This document shows, piece after piece, positions 17,449-27,388 of a stretch of DNA of 64,000 nt. The first letter of the stretch is position 1. Every line of letters starts with the position of its first letter. The position numbers were made by a program, and so were the translations under genes. The stretch is from Reichenbachiella agarivorans (GTDB lineage: Bacteria > Bacteroidota > Bacteroidia > Cytophagales > Cyclobacteriaceae): contig NZ_CP106679.1 in assembly GCF_025502585.1 (NCBI RefSeq), positions 4,185,501 through 4,249,500 of the forward strand, in the 5' to 3' direction. Below the pieces are notes generated by a model that searched no databases, was not told where the DNA came from, and saw nothing but the letters and a program-made list of their open reading frames with translations.

Positions 17449-19032
17449 TCAAAACTCGCTGGTAAAGTGGAACTCAATGTCTGGAAAATTGTCTTGCACC
17501 ATTTGCAACCAGGCTTTGGATTCGGCCATGAAGACCAGCTTGCCATCTTTGTCTTTGGCAATATGTCTGAATTTGGATTTAATGAACTCATCCAGTTTTT
17601 TCTTATCCTTGCTCGTAAACCAACAAGCTTTGAACAAATTCATCGGTGCAAATCTACAAGAAGCACCGTACTCATGGAGCAACCTGTGCTGGATCACCTC
17701 GAATTGAAGGGCTCCCACAGTCCCGACAGCCTTTCTCGACCCCATCTCGTAGGTAAACATCTGAGCAACCCCCTCATCCATCAATTGCATCAGGCCCTTG
17801 TCCAACTGTTTGGTCTTCATCGCATCGGTGTTGATCACCTCTCGGAATATCTCAGGAGAGAAACTTGGAATGCCTTTGTAAGAGCCTTTTTCTCCTTCAC
17901 TTAGCGTATCTCCTATTTTTAGATTGCCTGTATCATATAAACCCACGATATCTCCAGGCCATGCTTCATCTATGATTTCCTTGCTTTGCGCCATAAAAGC
18001 CGTCGCGTTAGAAAATCTAAATTTCTTATCCAGTCTGGTGTGGTAATAGGTGCTACCTCTTTGGAATTGACCTGCACATACTCTCACAAATGCTATACGA
18101 TTTCTATGCTTAGGATCCATATTGGCGTGAATCTTAAATACGAATCCAGAGAATTTTTCTTCTTCTGGTTCTATGACGCGCACATCCGTTTCGCGCTTCA
18201 TTGGGTTGGGGGCGATATCGATGAAACAATCGAGCAACTCCTGCACTCCAAAATTATTCACCGCACTACCAAAAAAGACCGGAGCAACCTCCCCACTTCT
18301 ATAAGTCTCGATATCAAATTCAGGATATCCACCTTCTACAAGCTCCACATCTTCACGCAAAGTTTTGGCATAGTTGACCCCAATCAATTTATCCAATTGA
18401 GGATCATTGATATCATCGATGCGGATATCATTCTCCGTATCCAATTTCTGCTTGCTGGCTGTAAATAACTTCAACCTCTTTTCATACAAGCTGTACACTC
18501 CTTTGAATGTCTTTCCCATGCTGATGGGCCAGCTCAAGGGACGTACCTTGATATTCAACTTCTCTTCTATCTCATCCAAGAGATCATAAGGATCCTGCCC
18601 CTCTCTATCCAGCTTGTTGATGAATACCATCACAGGCGTATTGCGCATTCGACAGACCTCCATCAATTTTTCAGTCTGAATCTCCACTCCTTTCACACAG
18701 TCCACAACCAAAACCACACTATCCACAGCTGTCAAGGTTCTGTAAGTATCCTCTGCAAAATCCTGGTGACCAGGTGTATCCAGCAGATTGATTTTTCTAT
18801 CCTTGTATTCGAATCCCATCACCGAGGTAGCTACAGAAATCCCCCTCTGCTTTTCTATTTCCATAAAATCCGAAGTAGCATGCCTGTCAATCTTATTTGA
18901 CTTGACAGCCCCTGCAGTTTTGATCGCTCCTCCAAAAAGCAAAAGCTTTTCTGTCAAAGTGGTCTTACCAGCATCAGGGTGACTAATGATACCAAATGTC
19001 CTTCTCTTCTGTATTTCTTGCTGTATACTCAT
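17449..19032 (-). CDS. prfC: Peptide chain release factor 3 (RF3)
   Basis: The product is 527 residues, the usual RF3 length. It is a translation GTPase that removes RF1/RF2 from the ribosome after peptide release. G1 is HPDAGKTT (18-25), G3 DTPGHQDF, G4 NKLDRE, followed by an EF-Tu-like domain 2 ([19 protein letters not shown]) and the RF3 C-terminal domain ([13 protein letters not shown]). The [17 protein letters not shown] stretch separates RF3 from EF-G. It starts at ATG 19032 and appears to be a single gene. Confidence 0.97.
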   Translation of the reverse strand: MSIQQEIQKRRTFGIISHPDAGKTTLTEKLLLFGGAIKTAGAVKSNKIDRHATSDFMEIEKQRGISVATSVMGFEYKDRKINLLDTPGHQDFAEDTYRTLTAVDSVVLVVDCVKGVEIQTEKLMEVCRMRNTPVMVFINKLDREGQDPYDLLDEIEEKLNIKVRPLSWPISMGKTFKGVYSLYEKRLKLFTASKQKLDTENDIRIDDINDPQLDKLIGVNYAKTLREDVELVEGGYPEFDIETYRSGEVAPVFFGSAVNNFGVQELLDCFIDIAPNPMKRETDVRVIEPEEEKFSGFVFKIHANMDPKHRNRIAFVRVCAGQFQRGSTYYHTRLDKKFRFSNATAFMAQSKEIIDEAWPGDIVGLYDTGNLKIGDTLSEGEKGSYKGIPSFSPEIFREVINTDAMKTKQLDKGLMQLMDEGVAQMFTYEMGSRKAVGTVGALQFEVIQHRLLHEYGASCRFAPMNLFKACWFTSKDKKKLDEFIKSKFRHIAKDKDGKLVFMAESKAWLQMVQDNFPDIEFHFTSEF

Positions 19033-19199
19033 GGATTTGATTCAAAATGAGGCGCAAAGATAGCATGCCATTTTTTAGTTGTGAAAGAATGTTGACAACT
19101 ACCCTCCAAATTCATCGCTCTCAAAATCATTTCATAAGACAGCATAGATATTGTGTGATATTTTTTATTTTACTGACACTAACAAAAAAGCCAAATACT

Positions 19200-19544
19200 A
19201 TGACCCTTGTTTTGATCAGATTGATACTGTCAGCCATAGCTGTTTTGATATGTACCTACATTTTACCTGGTGCGCAGGTCGATGGGTTTTGGACGGCTCT
19301 CGTAGTAGCTGGTGTTTTAGCAGTGGTCAACATCCTATTCAAACCCATTTTTGTGATTTTGACTATCCCCATTACGCTATTTACCCTCGGGCTTTTTTTA
19401 CTCGTCATCAATACACTGATGATCATGCTAGTCAGCGCGTTAGTTCCTGGATTTATAGTTGATGGATTTTGGTGGGCTTTTCTGTTCAGCTTAGTTCTAT
19501 CTGTAATCAACTCCGTATTGGGAGGCATGAGTGAAAGCCAATAG
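19200..19544 (+). CDS. Phage holin family 4 (PF04020-type) membrane protein
   Basis: The product is 114 residues with four predicted membrane helices. The ATG at 19200 is chosen because the conserved part begins there (MTLVLIRLILSAIAVLICTY); upstream codons in frame run into the prfC promoter region. The two-fold pattern ...GFWTALVVAGVLAVVN / GFWWAFLFSLVLSVIN... is typical of this small inner-membrane family, found throughout bacteria and not in itself a phage sign. Cellular role not established. Confidence 0.85.
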   Translation: MTLVLIRLILSAIAVLICTYILPGAQVDGFWTALVVAGVLAVVNILFKPIFVILTIPITLFTLGLFLLVINTLMIMLVSALVPGFIVDGFWWAFLFSLVLSVINSVLGGMSESQ

Positions 19545-19562
19545 TTTATAAAAACGTGCAGA

Positions 19563-19851
19563 TCACCATCCCAAGTCCAAGACTACCTTCAAATTAAAAA
19601 TCAATCTTTGTTTCAATTCTGGAGGCAAATCACCTAGTTTTTTGACCAATCATCGATTATCTATCGCCCTGATTTGATCGACCAACACATCTGATTCTAT
19701 ATCCAAGCCAGCCATCCCCATTGGTACACGCAGACGAAGTACCTCAGAGTCATCCACTAGATTAGTGGTCAGCGGACAAACCAGCGTGCTTAAATGCACC
19801 TCGTTGAGTGTTGAGGTCTGTCAACCAGATTTCAAAACGCTTGACCTTCAT
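19563..19851 (-). pseudogene. Decayed MazF/PemK-type toxin
   Basis: It starts with ATG overlapping the antitoxin stop (TGATG). The beginning reads MKVKRFEIWLTDLNTQRGA, as in MazF (EIWLVDLNPTRG). After a gap and a frame change comes VCPLTTNLVDDSEVLRLRVP...GLDIESDVLVDQIRAIDNR, then an in-frame TGA where family members have another residue, and LVKKLGDLPPELKQRL. About 25 codons of the middle are missing and there is a stop inside the C-terminal part, so the mRNA interferase is dead. Confidence 0.85.
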
Positions 19852-20093
19852 CAGTCAAGCAGGAATCCATCATCCTCCAACTCTTCTAACTCTCTGAGTA
19901 CCTCGACCGAACTAGCGTACACTGCCTGTGACTCTGCTACCAGCTGATGACGCATCATCCTGCGTTTTTGGAGTTTGTTGTAGAAACTCAAGGCCTCATT
20001 GATGTATTTGTTTCGCTTTTTGTTGATTTGAGTGATTACCTCCTCGGTTTCTTCAAAAATGCTTTCTTCGAGTTTTAAGGATAGACTTTTCAT
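19851..20093 (-). CDS. MazE/RHH-type antitoxin, orphaned
   Basis: The product is 80 residues: an N-terminal ribbon-helix-helix-like region (MKSLSLKLEESIFEETEEVI, INEALSFYNKLQKRR) and an acidic C-terminal tail (VLRELEELEDDGFLLD) of the kind that binds the toxin. Its stop overlaps the start of the mazF remnant, the normal layout of such an operon. The antitoxin frame is intact although the toxin is broken. It may persist as a regulator or may simply not have decayed yet. Confidence 0.82.
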   Translation of the reverse strand: MKSLSLKLEESIFEETEEVITQINKKRNKYINEALSFYNKLQKRRMMRHQLVAESQAVYASSVEVLRELEELEDDGFLLD

Positions 20094-20302
20094 CTCTGTT
20101 TGTTTATTCTCTTCAAATACACTAAAAGTATATACTAAGTTTAATCCTTCTAGTTTTATTCTCCAATTCTTCTACTCAAAACTGTCACCCACTCCGCTAA
20201 CCTGACATAAGGTGTGGACATTCAGCACACTTAGTCGGTCAATATTCCCCAATACAAAGTCGTATCTATGACAATGTGTCACTTCTGTCAGTCAAATCCT
20301 AA

Positions 20303-20318
20303 TTGGCACAGCTGTTGC
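20303..20318 (+). promoter_or_regulatory. Sigma-54-type promoter in front of dnaK
   Basis: The bases TTGGCACAGCTGTTGC match the sigma-54 consensus TGGCAC-N5-TTGC exactly, with GG at 20305-20306 and GC at 20317-20318, ten bases apart (-24/-12). Transcription would start near 20330, about 49 bases before the dnaK ATG. No CIRCE element (TTAGCACTC-N9-GAGTGCTAA) is present. Functional use is inferred. Confidence 0.65.
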
Positions 20319-20378
20319 GTAAAGCTGAATATCAGTTTGAAAAAGAAGTTAAAAGAAGCGATAAATTAAAATTAGATC

Positions 20379-22292
20379 ATGGGAAAAATAATCGGAATCG
20401 ATTTAGGAACTACCAACTCTTGTGTCGCCGTTATGGAAGGTAACGAGCCAGTTGTCATTCCTAACAGCGAAGGCAAAAGAACAACTCCTTCTATCGTTGC
20501 ATTTCTAGACGGTGGCAAAGGAGAGAGAAAAGTAGGTGATCCTGCTAAAAGACAAGCAATCACTAACCCTGAGAATACTATTAGCTCAGTAAAAAGATTC
20601 ATGGGTAAGAAGTTCGGTGAGGTATCTGAAGAAGCCAAAACCGTCTCTTACAAATTAGAAAGTGGCAACAACGATACTGTCAGAGTAGCGATTGGTGACC
20701 GAAAATATACAGCGCAAGAATTGTCAGCGATCATCCTTCAGAAAATGAAGACAACTGCTGAGGATTACCTAGGCACTGAAGTAAAAGAAGCAGTAATCAC
20801 TGTCCCTGCGTACTTCAACGATGCAGAACGTCAAGCAACCAAAGAAGCAGGCGCTATCGCTGGTCTTGAAGTCAAAAGAATCATCAACGAACCTACAGCA
20901 GCAGCCCTTGCATACGGTTTGGACAAGAAAAATGCAGACATGAAAATCGCAGTGTTCGACCTTGGTGGTGGTACATTCGATATTTCAATCCTAGAGTTGG
21001 GTGATGGTGTATTTGAAGTAAAATCTACCAATGGTGATGTTCACTTGGGTGGAGATGACTTTGATGCAGTAATCATCAACTGGTTGGCTGACGAATTCAA
21101 AAACGACGAAGGATTGGATTTGAAAAAAGATCCAATGGCACTTCAGAGATTGAAAGAAGCTGCTGAAAAAGCGAAGATTGAATTGTCTAGCAGCAACTCT
21201 ACAGAAATCAACTTGCCATACATCATGCCGGTAGACGGTGTACCAAAGCACTTGGTAAGAACTTTGACAAGATCCAAGTTCGAGCAATTGGCTGATTCTT
21301 TGGTCAAGAGATCAATGGAACCTGTCAAGCAAGCATTGAAAGATTCAGGCTTCTCATTGTCAGAAATCGACGAAGTAATCTTGGTAGGTGGATCAACCAG
21401 AATTCCAATCATCCAAGAAGAGGTAGAAAAATTCTTTGGCAAAAAACCATCTAAGGGTGTGAACCCTGATGAAGTAGTAGCTATCGGAGCTGCAATCCAA
21501 GGTGGCGTATTGACTGGAGAGGTCAAAGATGTATTGCTACTAGACGTGACTCCATTGTCACTAGGTATCGAAACTATGGGTGGTGTATTCACCAAATTGA
21601 TCGATGCGAACACCACGATCCCTACCAAAAAATCCGAGGTATTCTCTACAGCAGCTGACAACCAGCCATCTGTTGAGATCCACGTACTACAAGGTGAGAG
21701 ACCATTGGCCAAAGACAACAGAAGCTTGGGTAGATTCCACTTGGATGGTATTCCTCCATCACCAAGAGGTGTGCCTCAGATCGAAGTGATCTTTGACATT
21801 GACGCAAACGGCATCATGCACGTGACCTCTAAAGACAAAGGCACCAACAAAGAGCAAAGCATCAGAATCGAGGCTTCTTCTGGATTGACAGATGAAGAAA
21901 TCGAAAGAATGAAGCAAGAAGCTGAAGCTAACGCTGACGCAGACAAAGCAGAGAAAGAGAAAATCGAAAAAGTAAATGCTGCTGATTCGATGATCTTCCA
22001 AACTGAAAAGCAGTTGAAGGAATTTGGCGACAAATTGTCTGATGACAACAAAGCTAAAATCAACACCGCACTAGAGAAGCTAAAAGAAGCGCACAAAAAT
22101 GCAGATCTTGCAGCTATCGATTCATCACTAGAAGAACTCAACGCTGCATGGCAAGGAGCTTCTCAGGAGATGTACGCTGGTGGTCAGGACGGAGCAGCAG
22201 GTGCAGGAGCACAAGCAGGTCCAGAAGCTGACGCAAAAGCTGATTCAGATGTTTCTGACGTAGAATTCGAAGAAGTCGAAGACAAGAAGTAA
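20379..22292 (+). CDS. dnaK: Molecular chaperone DnaK (Hsp70)
   Basis: The product is 637 residues, full length. ATPase domain with [53 protein letters not shown] and VGGSTRIP; substrate-binding domain from about 390 ([17 protein letters not shown]); C-terminal tail ending [14 protein letters not shown]. It folds and refolds proteins with DnaJ and GrpE, neither of which is next to it. Codon choice is strongly biased as in highly expressed genes. A sigma-54-like promoter lies 60 bases upstream and a strong terminator follows. Confidence 0.99.
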   Translation: MGKIIGIDLGTTNSCVAVMEGNEPVVIPNSEGKRTTPSIVAFLDGGKGERKVGDPAKRQAITNPENTISSVKRFMGKKFGEVSEEAKTVSYKLESGNNDTVRVAIGDRKYTAQELSAIILQKMKTTAEDYLGTEVKEAVITVPAYFNDAERQATKEAGAIAGLEVKRIINEPTAAALAYGLDKKNADMKIAVFDLGGGTFDISILELGDGVFEVKSTNGDVHLGGDDFDAVIINWLADEFKNDEGLDLKKDPMALQRLKEAAEKAKIELSSSNSTEINLPYIMPVDGVPKHLVRTLTRSKFEQLADSLVKRSMEPVKQALKDSGFSLSEIDEVILVGGSTRIPIIQEEVEKFFGKKPSKGVNPDEVVAIGAAIQGGVLTGEVKDVLLLDVTPLSLGIETMGGVFTKLIDANTTIPTKKSEVFSTAADNQPSVEIHVLQGERPLAKDNRSLGRFHLDGIPPSPRGVPQIEVIFDIDANGIMHVTSKDKGTNKEQSIRIEASSGLTDEEIERMKQEAEANADADKAEKEKIEKVNAADSMIFQTEKQLKEFGDKLSDDNKAKINTALEKLKEAHKNADLAAIDSSLEELNAAWQGASQEMYAGGQDGAAGAGAQAGPEADAKADSDVSDVEFEEVEDKK

Positions 22293-22337
22293 TTGCATTA
22301 GATACTAGATATTAGATGCTAGTATTTAGACAAATAC

Positions 22338-22372
22338 AAAAAGCCTTTCTGGAATCCAGAAAGGCTTTTTTC
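22338..22372 (+). terminator. Rho-independent terminator after dnaK
   Basis: The stem AAAAAGCCTTTCTGG/CCAGAAAGGCTTTTT is nearly perfect and ends in a T run. Because the stem arms are A- and T-rich it can also stop the convergent channel gene. Confidence 0.9.
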
Positions 22373-22390
22373 ATAATCAGCCACATACCT

Positions 22391-23065
22391 TCAATCTTCC
22401 TTTCGCTGCTCTCCCATGAGAAATTTGCCTACAAAGGTTGCAATCACCACTACCAGATAGAATTGACCAATTAGACCTAGGACTACCACCATGCTGCGTG
22501 CCGCAGGTGAGACAGGCACGATGTCTCCATACCCAATCGTAAGCATAGTCACATAACTAAAGTATACCAAATCCTGTATCGATTTTTCATCATCTCCTAC
22601 ATTCAAAAAGGCCTCTGGATAAAGTACATGAATCAATAGCATCATCAAAGAGCCGATATAGCCTATCAACACATAACCATCCATAGCTCCCATGATTTCA
22701 TTGAATTCAATACTCTTCTTCCCTATCAGGTCACTGAATAATTCATAGGTCACTATGGCTATAAACAAAGAGAATATCAATAACCCAACTACTTCCGTTT
22801 CACCTCCAAAAATATTGATCAACAGACCAATTCCGCCTATCACTCCAATTGCAATAACAGCCTTTTTGAGTTTTTGTACGATCAACATCGAGGCTGCAAA
22901 AAGCATCACGTCCAAAATCGGGCTGATGATGCCGTCTCCAAAATTAGAATTGAGAATTGAAGGAAAGAATAGTTTACCCATCATCACTACAAACAGGATG
23001 ATGTATCGATACTTGATAAAAAACCGTTCTTTGTGTTTCTTGAAAAAATTCATTGTATCATTCAA
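22391..23065 (-). CDS. Two-pore-segment potassium channel family protein
   Basis: The product is 224 residues. After a basic N-terminus come about six hydrophobic segments; the last two enclose the K+ selectivity filter TIGYGD (176-181) in YFSYVTMLTIGYGDIVPVSP. It is therefore an inner-membrane ion channel of the Ion_trans_2 type, with four extra N-terminal segments but no charged voltage-sensor helix that I can see. No cytoplasmic RCK/TrkA domain follows. The start could also be the second Met five codons on. Single gene, convergent with dnaK. Confidence 0.9.
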   Translation of the reverse strand: MNDTMNFFKKHKERFFIKYRYIILFVVMMGKLFFPSILNSNFGDGIISPILDVMLFAASMLIVQKLKKAVIAIGVIGGIGLLINIFGGETEVVGLLIFSLFIAIVTYELFSDLIGKKSIEFNEIMGAMDGYVLIGYIGSLMMLLIHVLYPEAFLNVGDDEKSIQDLVYFSYVTMLTIGYGDIVPVSPAARSMVVVLGLIGQFYLVVVIATFVGKFLMGEQRKED

Positions 23066-23253
23066 TTGAAATGTTATTCAAACAAAACGTAGATCACAGA
23101 ATCTTACTTTTGCATAAAGTATTGTGCCAAATACGAAAGTTAAAGACTTTCATGATCTAGAAACAGGATCAAGATATTTTATCCCATAATTTTTTGACTA
23201 TCCTTTTTAAATTAAAACGACATAGATATCTTGGACTCAAATCCATCCAAAAC

Positions 23254-23913
23254 ATGAATTTGTTTCAAAAATTATTAAGACTCCTAGCTATTTTATCCAC
23301 AGGGCTATCTCTTGTTTCCTGTGTCTCATCCAAAGGATTAGAATTGAATGCAGTATGGGAAAGTGATCTTTACGAATCCAAAAAGTATAGAAAAATCGTG
23401 GTTTTTGGACTCACAAAGAGCATGCACAATAACCACAGTTTTGAAATAGACGCGGTCAAATACCTAAAATCAAAAGGAATCAATTCGGTAGCTGGCCATG
23501 AGGTCTATGACATAAAAACAGACGGCAATATCAATCCTACTCATATGAAGAGATACCTGTTTTCTTTGGGGTTTGATGGCATTCTTACTGCTTCCCTGAT
23601 TGATCCAATCGATAGTCAAGACGAGCATGTCAGTCAGGAAGCATTGGGTCATCATGGTGAAGGGATGTATCGCTTTGGACAATACTTCCAAAACAGGTAT
23701 GAAACACTAGAATCATCCGAAAAAACAGATTTTGCCATCTTGGAGACTAATTTTTACATGATGATGGATTACAATGAATTTGACGGTAGTGGCTTAGTAT
23801 GGATTTCTCATTACAACATTGACCAAGAATTGCGCAATGATTTCCCTATAGATGAGTACGCTAGGACGATTACCAAAAGCCTGTTGCATGACGGGGTGGT
23901 TATGACCAAATAA
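23254..23913 (+). CDS. Predicted lipoprotein of unknown function
   Basis: The product is 219 residues. The ATG at 23254 is used because it opens on a lipoprotein signal (MNLFQKLLRLLAILSTG...SLVSC). After the lipobox cysteine, the mature part has an alternating alpha/beta pattern (KYRKIVVFGLTKSMHNNHSF, FSLGFDGILTASLID, FAILETNFYMMMD), reminiscent of periplasmic proteins that assemble near outer-membrane complexes, but I cannot name a family. It has no operon partner. Confidence 0.7.
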   Translation: MNLFQKLLRLLAILSTGLSLVSCVSSKGLELNAVWESDLYESKKYRKIVVFGLTKSMHNNHSFEIDAVKYLKSKGINSVAGHEVYDIKTDGNINPTHMKRYLFSLGFDGILTASLIDPIDSQDEHVSQEALGHHGEGMYRFGQYFQNRYETLESSEKTDFAILETNFYMMMDYNEFDGSGLVWISHYNIDQELRNDFPIDEYARTITKSLLHDGVVMTK

Positions 23914-24144
23914 TTCATTTGTATTACTAAGTTTAACCTCCAATACAGCACAAAACATGATGAATTCCCGTAGACATTTGGTGACATCCCATCCAATGAT
24001 TTGTCAGCAATCTAATCTCATGTTTTAATAGATTGACTATATTAGAGGAGTGCAGAATGAGATAAAATTGAGTTCTCTTATTTCTATTTTTGACTTCTGC
24101 CAAAACCAAGAATTACACAACGTTAACATTAAAAATACACAAGC

Positions 24145-24882
24145 ATGAAAATACTGGTTTGTATAACACACGTACCCGATACGACTTCCAAAATCTCTTT
24201 TACCGACGGCAATACCCAGTTTGACAAAACAGGTGTGCAATTCATCATCGGTCCATACGATGATTATGCACTGGCAAGAGCAGTCGAACTCAAAGAACAG
24301 TCCAACGGGACTATTACCGTGCTAAATGTCGGAGAAGCAGAAACAGAGCCTACATTGAGAAAAGCCTTGGCTATTGGTGCAGATGATGCCATCCGTGTCA
24401 ATGCCAATCCTACTGATTCTTATTTTGTAGCAAATCAAATTGCCGCAATTGCCAAAGAACACCAATATGACTTGATCTTAATGGGGCGTGAGTCGATAGA
24501 CTTCAACAGTGGCGCAGTGCACGGAATGGTTGGCGAAATACTAGGTATTCCTTCTCTCTCTCCTATCATGACACTTGATATCGATGGCACTACCGCCAAG
24601 ATGACTAGAGAAATCGAGGGAGGCAAGGAGACCTTAGAAGCCGAACTACCCTTGGTTTTGGGATGTCAGGAACCAATCGCTGAGTGGAAGATTCCAAACA
24701 TGCGAGGCATCATGACCGCCAGATCCAAACCCCTCAATGTCGTAGAACCCACTGACAACTCAGTGAGAACTCAGTTGAAAGAATACCAAATGCCTCCTGC
24801 CAAAGGAGCCGTCAAGATGATCAGTGCTGACAATGTCTCAGAACTCGTCAATCTCTTGAAAAATGAGGCAAAAGTCATATAA
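24145..24882 (+). CDS. etfB: Electron transfer flavoprotein, beta subunit
   Basis: The product is 245 residues, the family length. It starts MKILVCITHVPDT and has the adenine-nucleotide-binding ETF fold (ALARAVELKEQ, DLILMGRESIDFNSG, LPLVLGCQEP). With EtfA it carries electrons from acyl-CoA dehydrogenases to the quinone pool. etfA follows 44 bases downstream in the same operon. Confidence 0.97.
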   Translation: MKILVCITHVPDTTSKISFTDGNTQFDKTGVQFIIGPYDDYALARAVELKEQSNGTITVLNVGEAETEPTLRKALAIGADDAIRVNANPTDSYFVANQIAAIAKEHQYDLILMGRESIDFNSGAVHGMVGEILGIPSLSPIMTLDIDGTTAKMTREIEGGKETLEAELPLVLGCQEPIAEWKIPNMRGIMTARSKPLNVVEPTDNSVRTQLKEYQMPPAKGAVKMISADNVSELVNLLKNEAKVI

Positions 24883-24926
24883 ACCTCAACTGGAAAACAT
24901 TTGTTAAACATTGAACCAAGAAAAAC

Positions 24927-25883
24927 ATGTCAGTTTTAGTATTTATAGAAATATCAGAAGGAGCAATCAAAAAATCATCATTGGAGGCAGTGAGCTTTGC
25001 TGCAGGATTTGACTCCAATGTGACAGCCATTGCATTTGGCGAAGCAAGTGCGGATTCACTCAAAATAGCTGGAAAAGCAGGAGCCAGTAAAGTTCTGCAC
25101 GTCGGGGATACCAAATACAACGATGGCAATATTCAAGCTTATGCTTCGGCCATTGCCAAAGCAGCTGATTCAATAGCAGCAGACACTGTGGTACTTGCCA
25201 ATTCATCTTTGGGTGATCCAGTGGCAGCAAGACTCTCCATCAAAATGAATGCCTCACTAACCAGCAATGTCATCGAACTCCCGGACACTTCCAACGGCTT
25301 TGTAGTCAAGAGAAGTATTTATACAGGCAAAGCATTTGCTCAAGTAAACTTGACCGAAGGAAAGAGAATCATAGGAATCAAAAAAAATGCTACCACAATC
25401 AAAGAAGATGGAGCAGATGCCAGTGTTGAGGCGTTCTCAGCAGAGGATAGCACAGATGATTTCAAAGTAAAAATACTATCTAAAGAGAAAGCAACTGGAG
25501 ACGTATTGCTACCCGAAGCAGACATCGTCGTGTCTGGTGGTCGTGGACTCAAAGGCCCAGAAAACTGGGGAATGATCGAAGACCTAGCCAAGACACTAGG
25601 TGCTGCCACTGCATGTAGCAAGCCTGTGTCAGACATGGATTGGAGACCTCATCACGAACATGTTGGTCAAACAGGCATTAAAGTGGCTCCTTCTTTGTAC
25701 ATTGCGGTCGGAATTTCGGGGGCGATTCAGCATCTAGCTGGAGTCAACTCTTCCAAGTGCATTGTTGTCATCAACAAGGACGAAGAAGCGCCATTTTTCA
25801 AGGCGGCAGATTACGGCATAGTAGGTGACGCATTCGAGGTAGTTCCAAAATTGACAGAAGCAATAAAAGCGATAAACGGATAA
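24927..25883 (+). CDS. etfA: Electron transfer flavoprotein, alpha subunit
   Basis: The product is 318 residues. The C-terminal FAD-binding domain is clear: IVVSGGRGLKGPENW, then HVGQTGIKVAPSLYIAVGISGAIQHLAG and the closing INKDEEAPFFKAADYGIVGD. It forms the FAD-bearing heterodimer with EtfB encoded just upstream. The bifunctional-nuclease gene follows after only 6 bases. Confidence 0.97.
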   Translation: MSVLVFIEISEGAIKKSSLEAVSFAAGFDSNVTAIAFGEASADSLKIAGKAGASKVLHVGDTKYNDGNIQAYASAIAKAADSIAADTVVLANSSLGDPVAARLSIKMNASLTSNVIELPDTSNGFVVKRSIYTGKAFAQVNLTEGKRIIGIKKNATTIKEDGADASVEAFSAEDSTDDFKVKILSKEKATGDVLLPEADIVVSGGRGLKGPENWGMIEDLAKTLGAATACSKPVSDMDWRPHHEHVGQTGIKVAPSLYIAVGISGAIQHLAGVNSSKCIVVINKDEEAPFFKAADYGIVGDAFEVVPKLTEAIKAING

Positions 25884-25889
25884 AGTAGT

Positions 25890-26492
25890 TTGGATAAAAT
25901 TAAGTTAGATATCGTTGGTCTCTCCTCTAGTCACGCGCAATCGGGATCGTTTGCCTTGGTGCTAGGTGAGAGCAATGGAAAGAGAAGGTTACCTATTATC
26001 ATAGGGATGTTTGAAGCACAGGCTATCGCCATTGAGATTGAAAAAATCTCTCCAAACAGACCCATGACCCATGATCTATTCAAATCCTTCGCAGGCAGCT
26101 TTGGGATTCAAGTCAATCAAATTTTGATTTCTGACCTGAAAGAAGGTGTTTTCTTTGCCCGAATCATCTGTGAAGATGTGGATGGAAAAATCGTTGAAAT
26201 AGACTCTCGACCCTCTGACGCCATCGCCATTGGTATCCGCTTCAATGCTGACATCTACACCAATGTAAAAGTGATAGAAGAAGCAGGCATCGTCGTAACA
26301 GATGAGTTTGAAGAAGAACTGGACACGATAGTGGCCAACGAAGAAGAGGAAGAAGATGAACCAATAGGCTCTCCAGAATATCTAAAAAACCAAACCATAG
26401 ATGGACTCAATAGACTGCTAGAACAAGCACTCACAGATGAGGACTACGAAAAAGCTGCCAAAATCAGAGACGAACTCAATCGCAGGAACTAA
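25890..26492 (+). CDS. Bifunctional nuclease family protein (DUF151) with UVR motif
   Basis: The product is 200 residues starting at TTG (25890); no ATG fits the frame earlier and the conserved part begins at once (DKIKLDIVGLSSS). The bifunctional nuclease domain fills residues 1-130 (LPIIIGMFEAQAIAIEIE, SRPSDAIAIGIRF), followed by an acidic linker and a C-terminal UvrB/UvrC-like helix (LNRLLEQALTDEDYEKAAKI). The family is widespread in Bacteroidota; DNase/RNase activity was reported for plant and thermophile relatives, while the in vivo role is open. It sits 6 bases after etfA and ends at a terminator. Confidence 0.92.
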   Translation: MDKIKLDIVGLSSSHAQSGSFALVLGESNGKRRLPIIIGMFEAQAIAIEIEKISPNRPMTHDLFKSFAGSFGIQVNQILISDLKEGVFFARIICEDVDGKIVEIDSRPSDAIAIGIRFNADIYTNVKVIEEAGIVVTDEFEEELDTIVANEEEEEDEPIGSPEYLKNQTIDGLNRLLEQALTDEDYEKAAKIRDELNRRN

Positions 26493-26512
26493 GTTGGCAG
26501 CTACATAAAAGT

Positions 26513-26560
26513 AAGAGCCAAGAATCAAGATGTAACAGTCTTGGTTCTTGGCTCTTTTTA
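26513..26560. terminator. Strong hairpin terminator between convergent genes
   Basis: A stem of about 17 bp (AAGAGCCAAGAATCAAGA against TCTTGGTTCTTGGCTCTT) followed by T on the plus strand and preceded by A-rich sequence; it probably serves both the nuclease operon and msrB. Confidence 0.9.
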
Positions 26561-26573
26561 GTTAGTTGATTGT

Positions 26574-26960
26574 CTACTCCTTCTCTTTAAAATCCAAAGA
26601 GGCAGAGTTGATACAATACCTAAGACCTGTCGGTGCGGGACCATCCGTAAACACATGACCAAGATGACCGCCGCAGTTGCTGCAAGTGACTTCTGTGCGC
26701 GTCATCCCGTGCGAACGATCTACATGATTGGTCACTTTAGACTTGTCTGCGGGCTGGAAGAAACTGGGCCAACCACAACCTGCGTCAAACTTGGTCGATG
26801 ATTCAAAAAGTTCCTCTCCACAACCTGCACAGTAGTATTTCCCATCTTGGGAAAAATCCCAATACTTACCTGTAAACGGACGTTCTGTCCCCTTTTCGCG
26901 AAGCACATGGTATTGTTCTTCGTTCAACACTGCTTGCCACTCCTTTTCTGTCTTTTCCAT
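26574..26960 (-). CDS. msrB: Peptide-methionine (R)-S-oxide reductase
   Basis: The product is 128 residues from the ATG at 26960 ([24 protein letters not shown]), the usual MsrB start; an ATG at 26981 would add seven residues. It reduces R-methionine sulfoxide in oxidised proteins. Zinc cysteines are in [11 protein letters not shown] and [14 protein letters not shown], and the catalytic cysteine is in [11 protein letters not shown]. There is no signal peptide, so it is cytoplasmic. Confidence 0.96.
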   Translation of the reverse strand: MEKTEKEWQAVLNEEQYHVLREKGTERPFTGKYWDFSQDGKYYCAGCGEELFESSTKFDAGCGWPSFFQPADKSKVTNHVDRSHGMTRTEVTCSNCGGHLGHVFTDGPAPTGLRYCINSASLDFKEKE

Positions 26961-27014
26961 TTGTTCGACGTTTAAATTCATTAACAAATCTGAACCAAAT
27001 AAGTTCTCATGATT

Positions 27015-27386
27015 TTAGCTATAAAAGCTCTTCTCCTTCTTTTTGATAAAAATCTGCCTGAAGCTGTTGCCAGTAAAAGCGCCCAAAGCTCCTGCAATTC
27101 CTCCCAACACACCAGTGGCAATGATGATCATGTTGACATCATCGATAGGAAAAAGTTGAATGATCTTGGTAGACATGATGGAGTTGGTTTCTACGTCGAC
27201 TTTCCACGCCATCACCATCCACAGCAGGCCTCCTCCCAGCAATCCACTCAATATGGCATTAAAATTACCTCCTGGTAAAATAAATGACAGAATACCCGCC
27301 ACTAAGATCAAAATCCACCAAGGCATGACCAAGGATAGCAGGTAGCTAAATATTGCTATTAACAAAAGTCGGATGATAAATTTCAT
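27015..27386 (-). CDS. Small membrane protein of unknown function
   Basis: The product is 123 residues with about four hydrophobic segments (MKFIIRLLLIAIFSYLLSLV, WWILILVAGILSFIL, NAILSGLLGGGLLWMVMAW, MIIIATGVLGGIAGALGAF) and a basic C-terminal tail. I do not recognise the family by name. It starts 2 bases after the penicillin-acylase gene, so it is translated from the same message. A membrane-linked accessory role is possible but not shown. Confidence 0.8.
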   Translation of the reverse strand: MKFIIRLLLIAIFSYLLSLVMPWWILILVAGILSFILPGGNFNAILSGLLGGGLLWMVMAWKVDVETNSIMSTKIIQLFPIDDVNMIIIATGVLGGIAGALGAFTGNSFRQIFIKKKEKSFYS

Positions 27387-27388
27387 GA

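Noticed and set aside
19200-19544. Holin-family gene as a prophage mark
   Set aside because: PF04020-type proteins are common chromosomal membrane proteins, and no other phage gene is near.
23120-23140. Sigma-54 promoter before the K+ channel gene (minus strand TTGGCACAATAC)
   Set aside because: The GC element is 13 instead of 10 bases from the GG, so the spacing is wrong.
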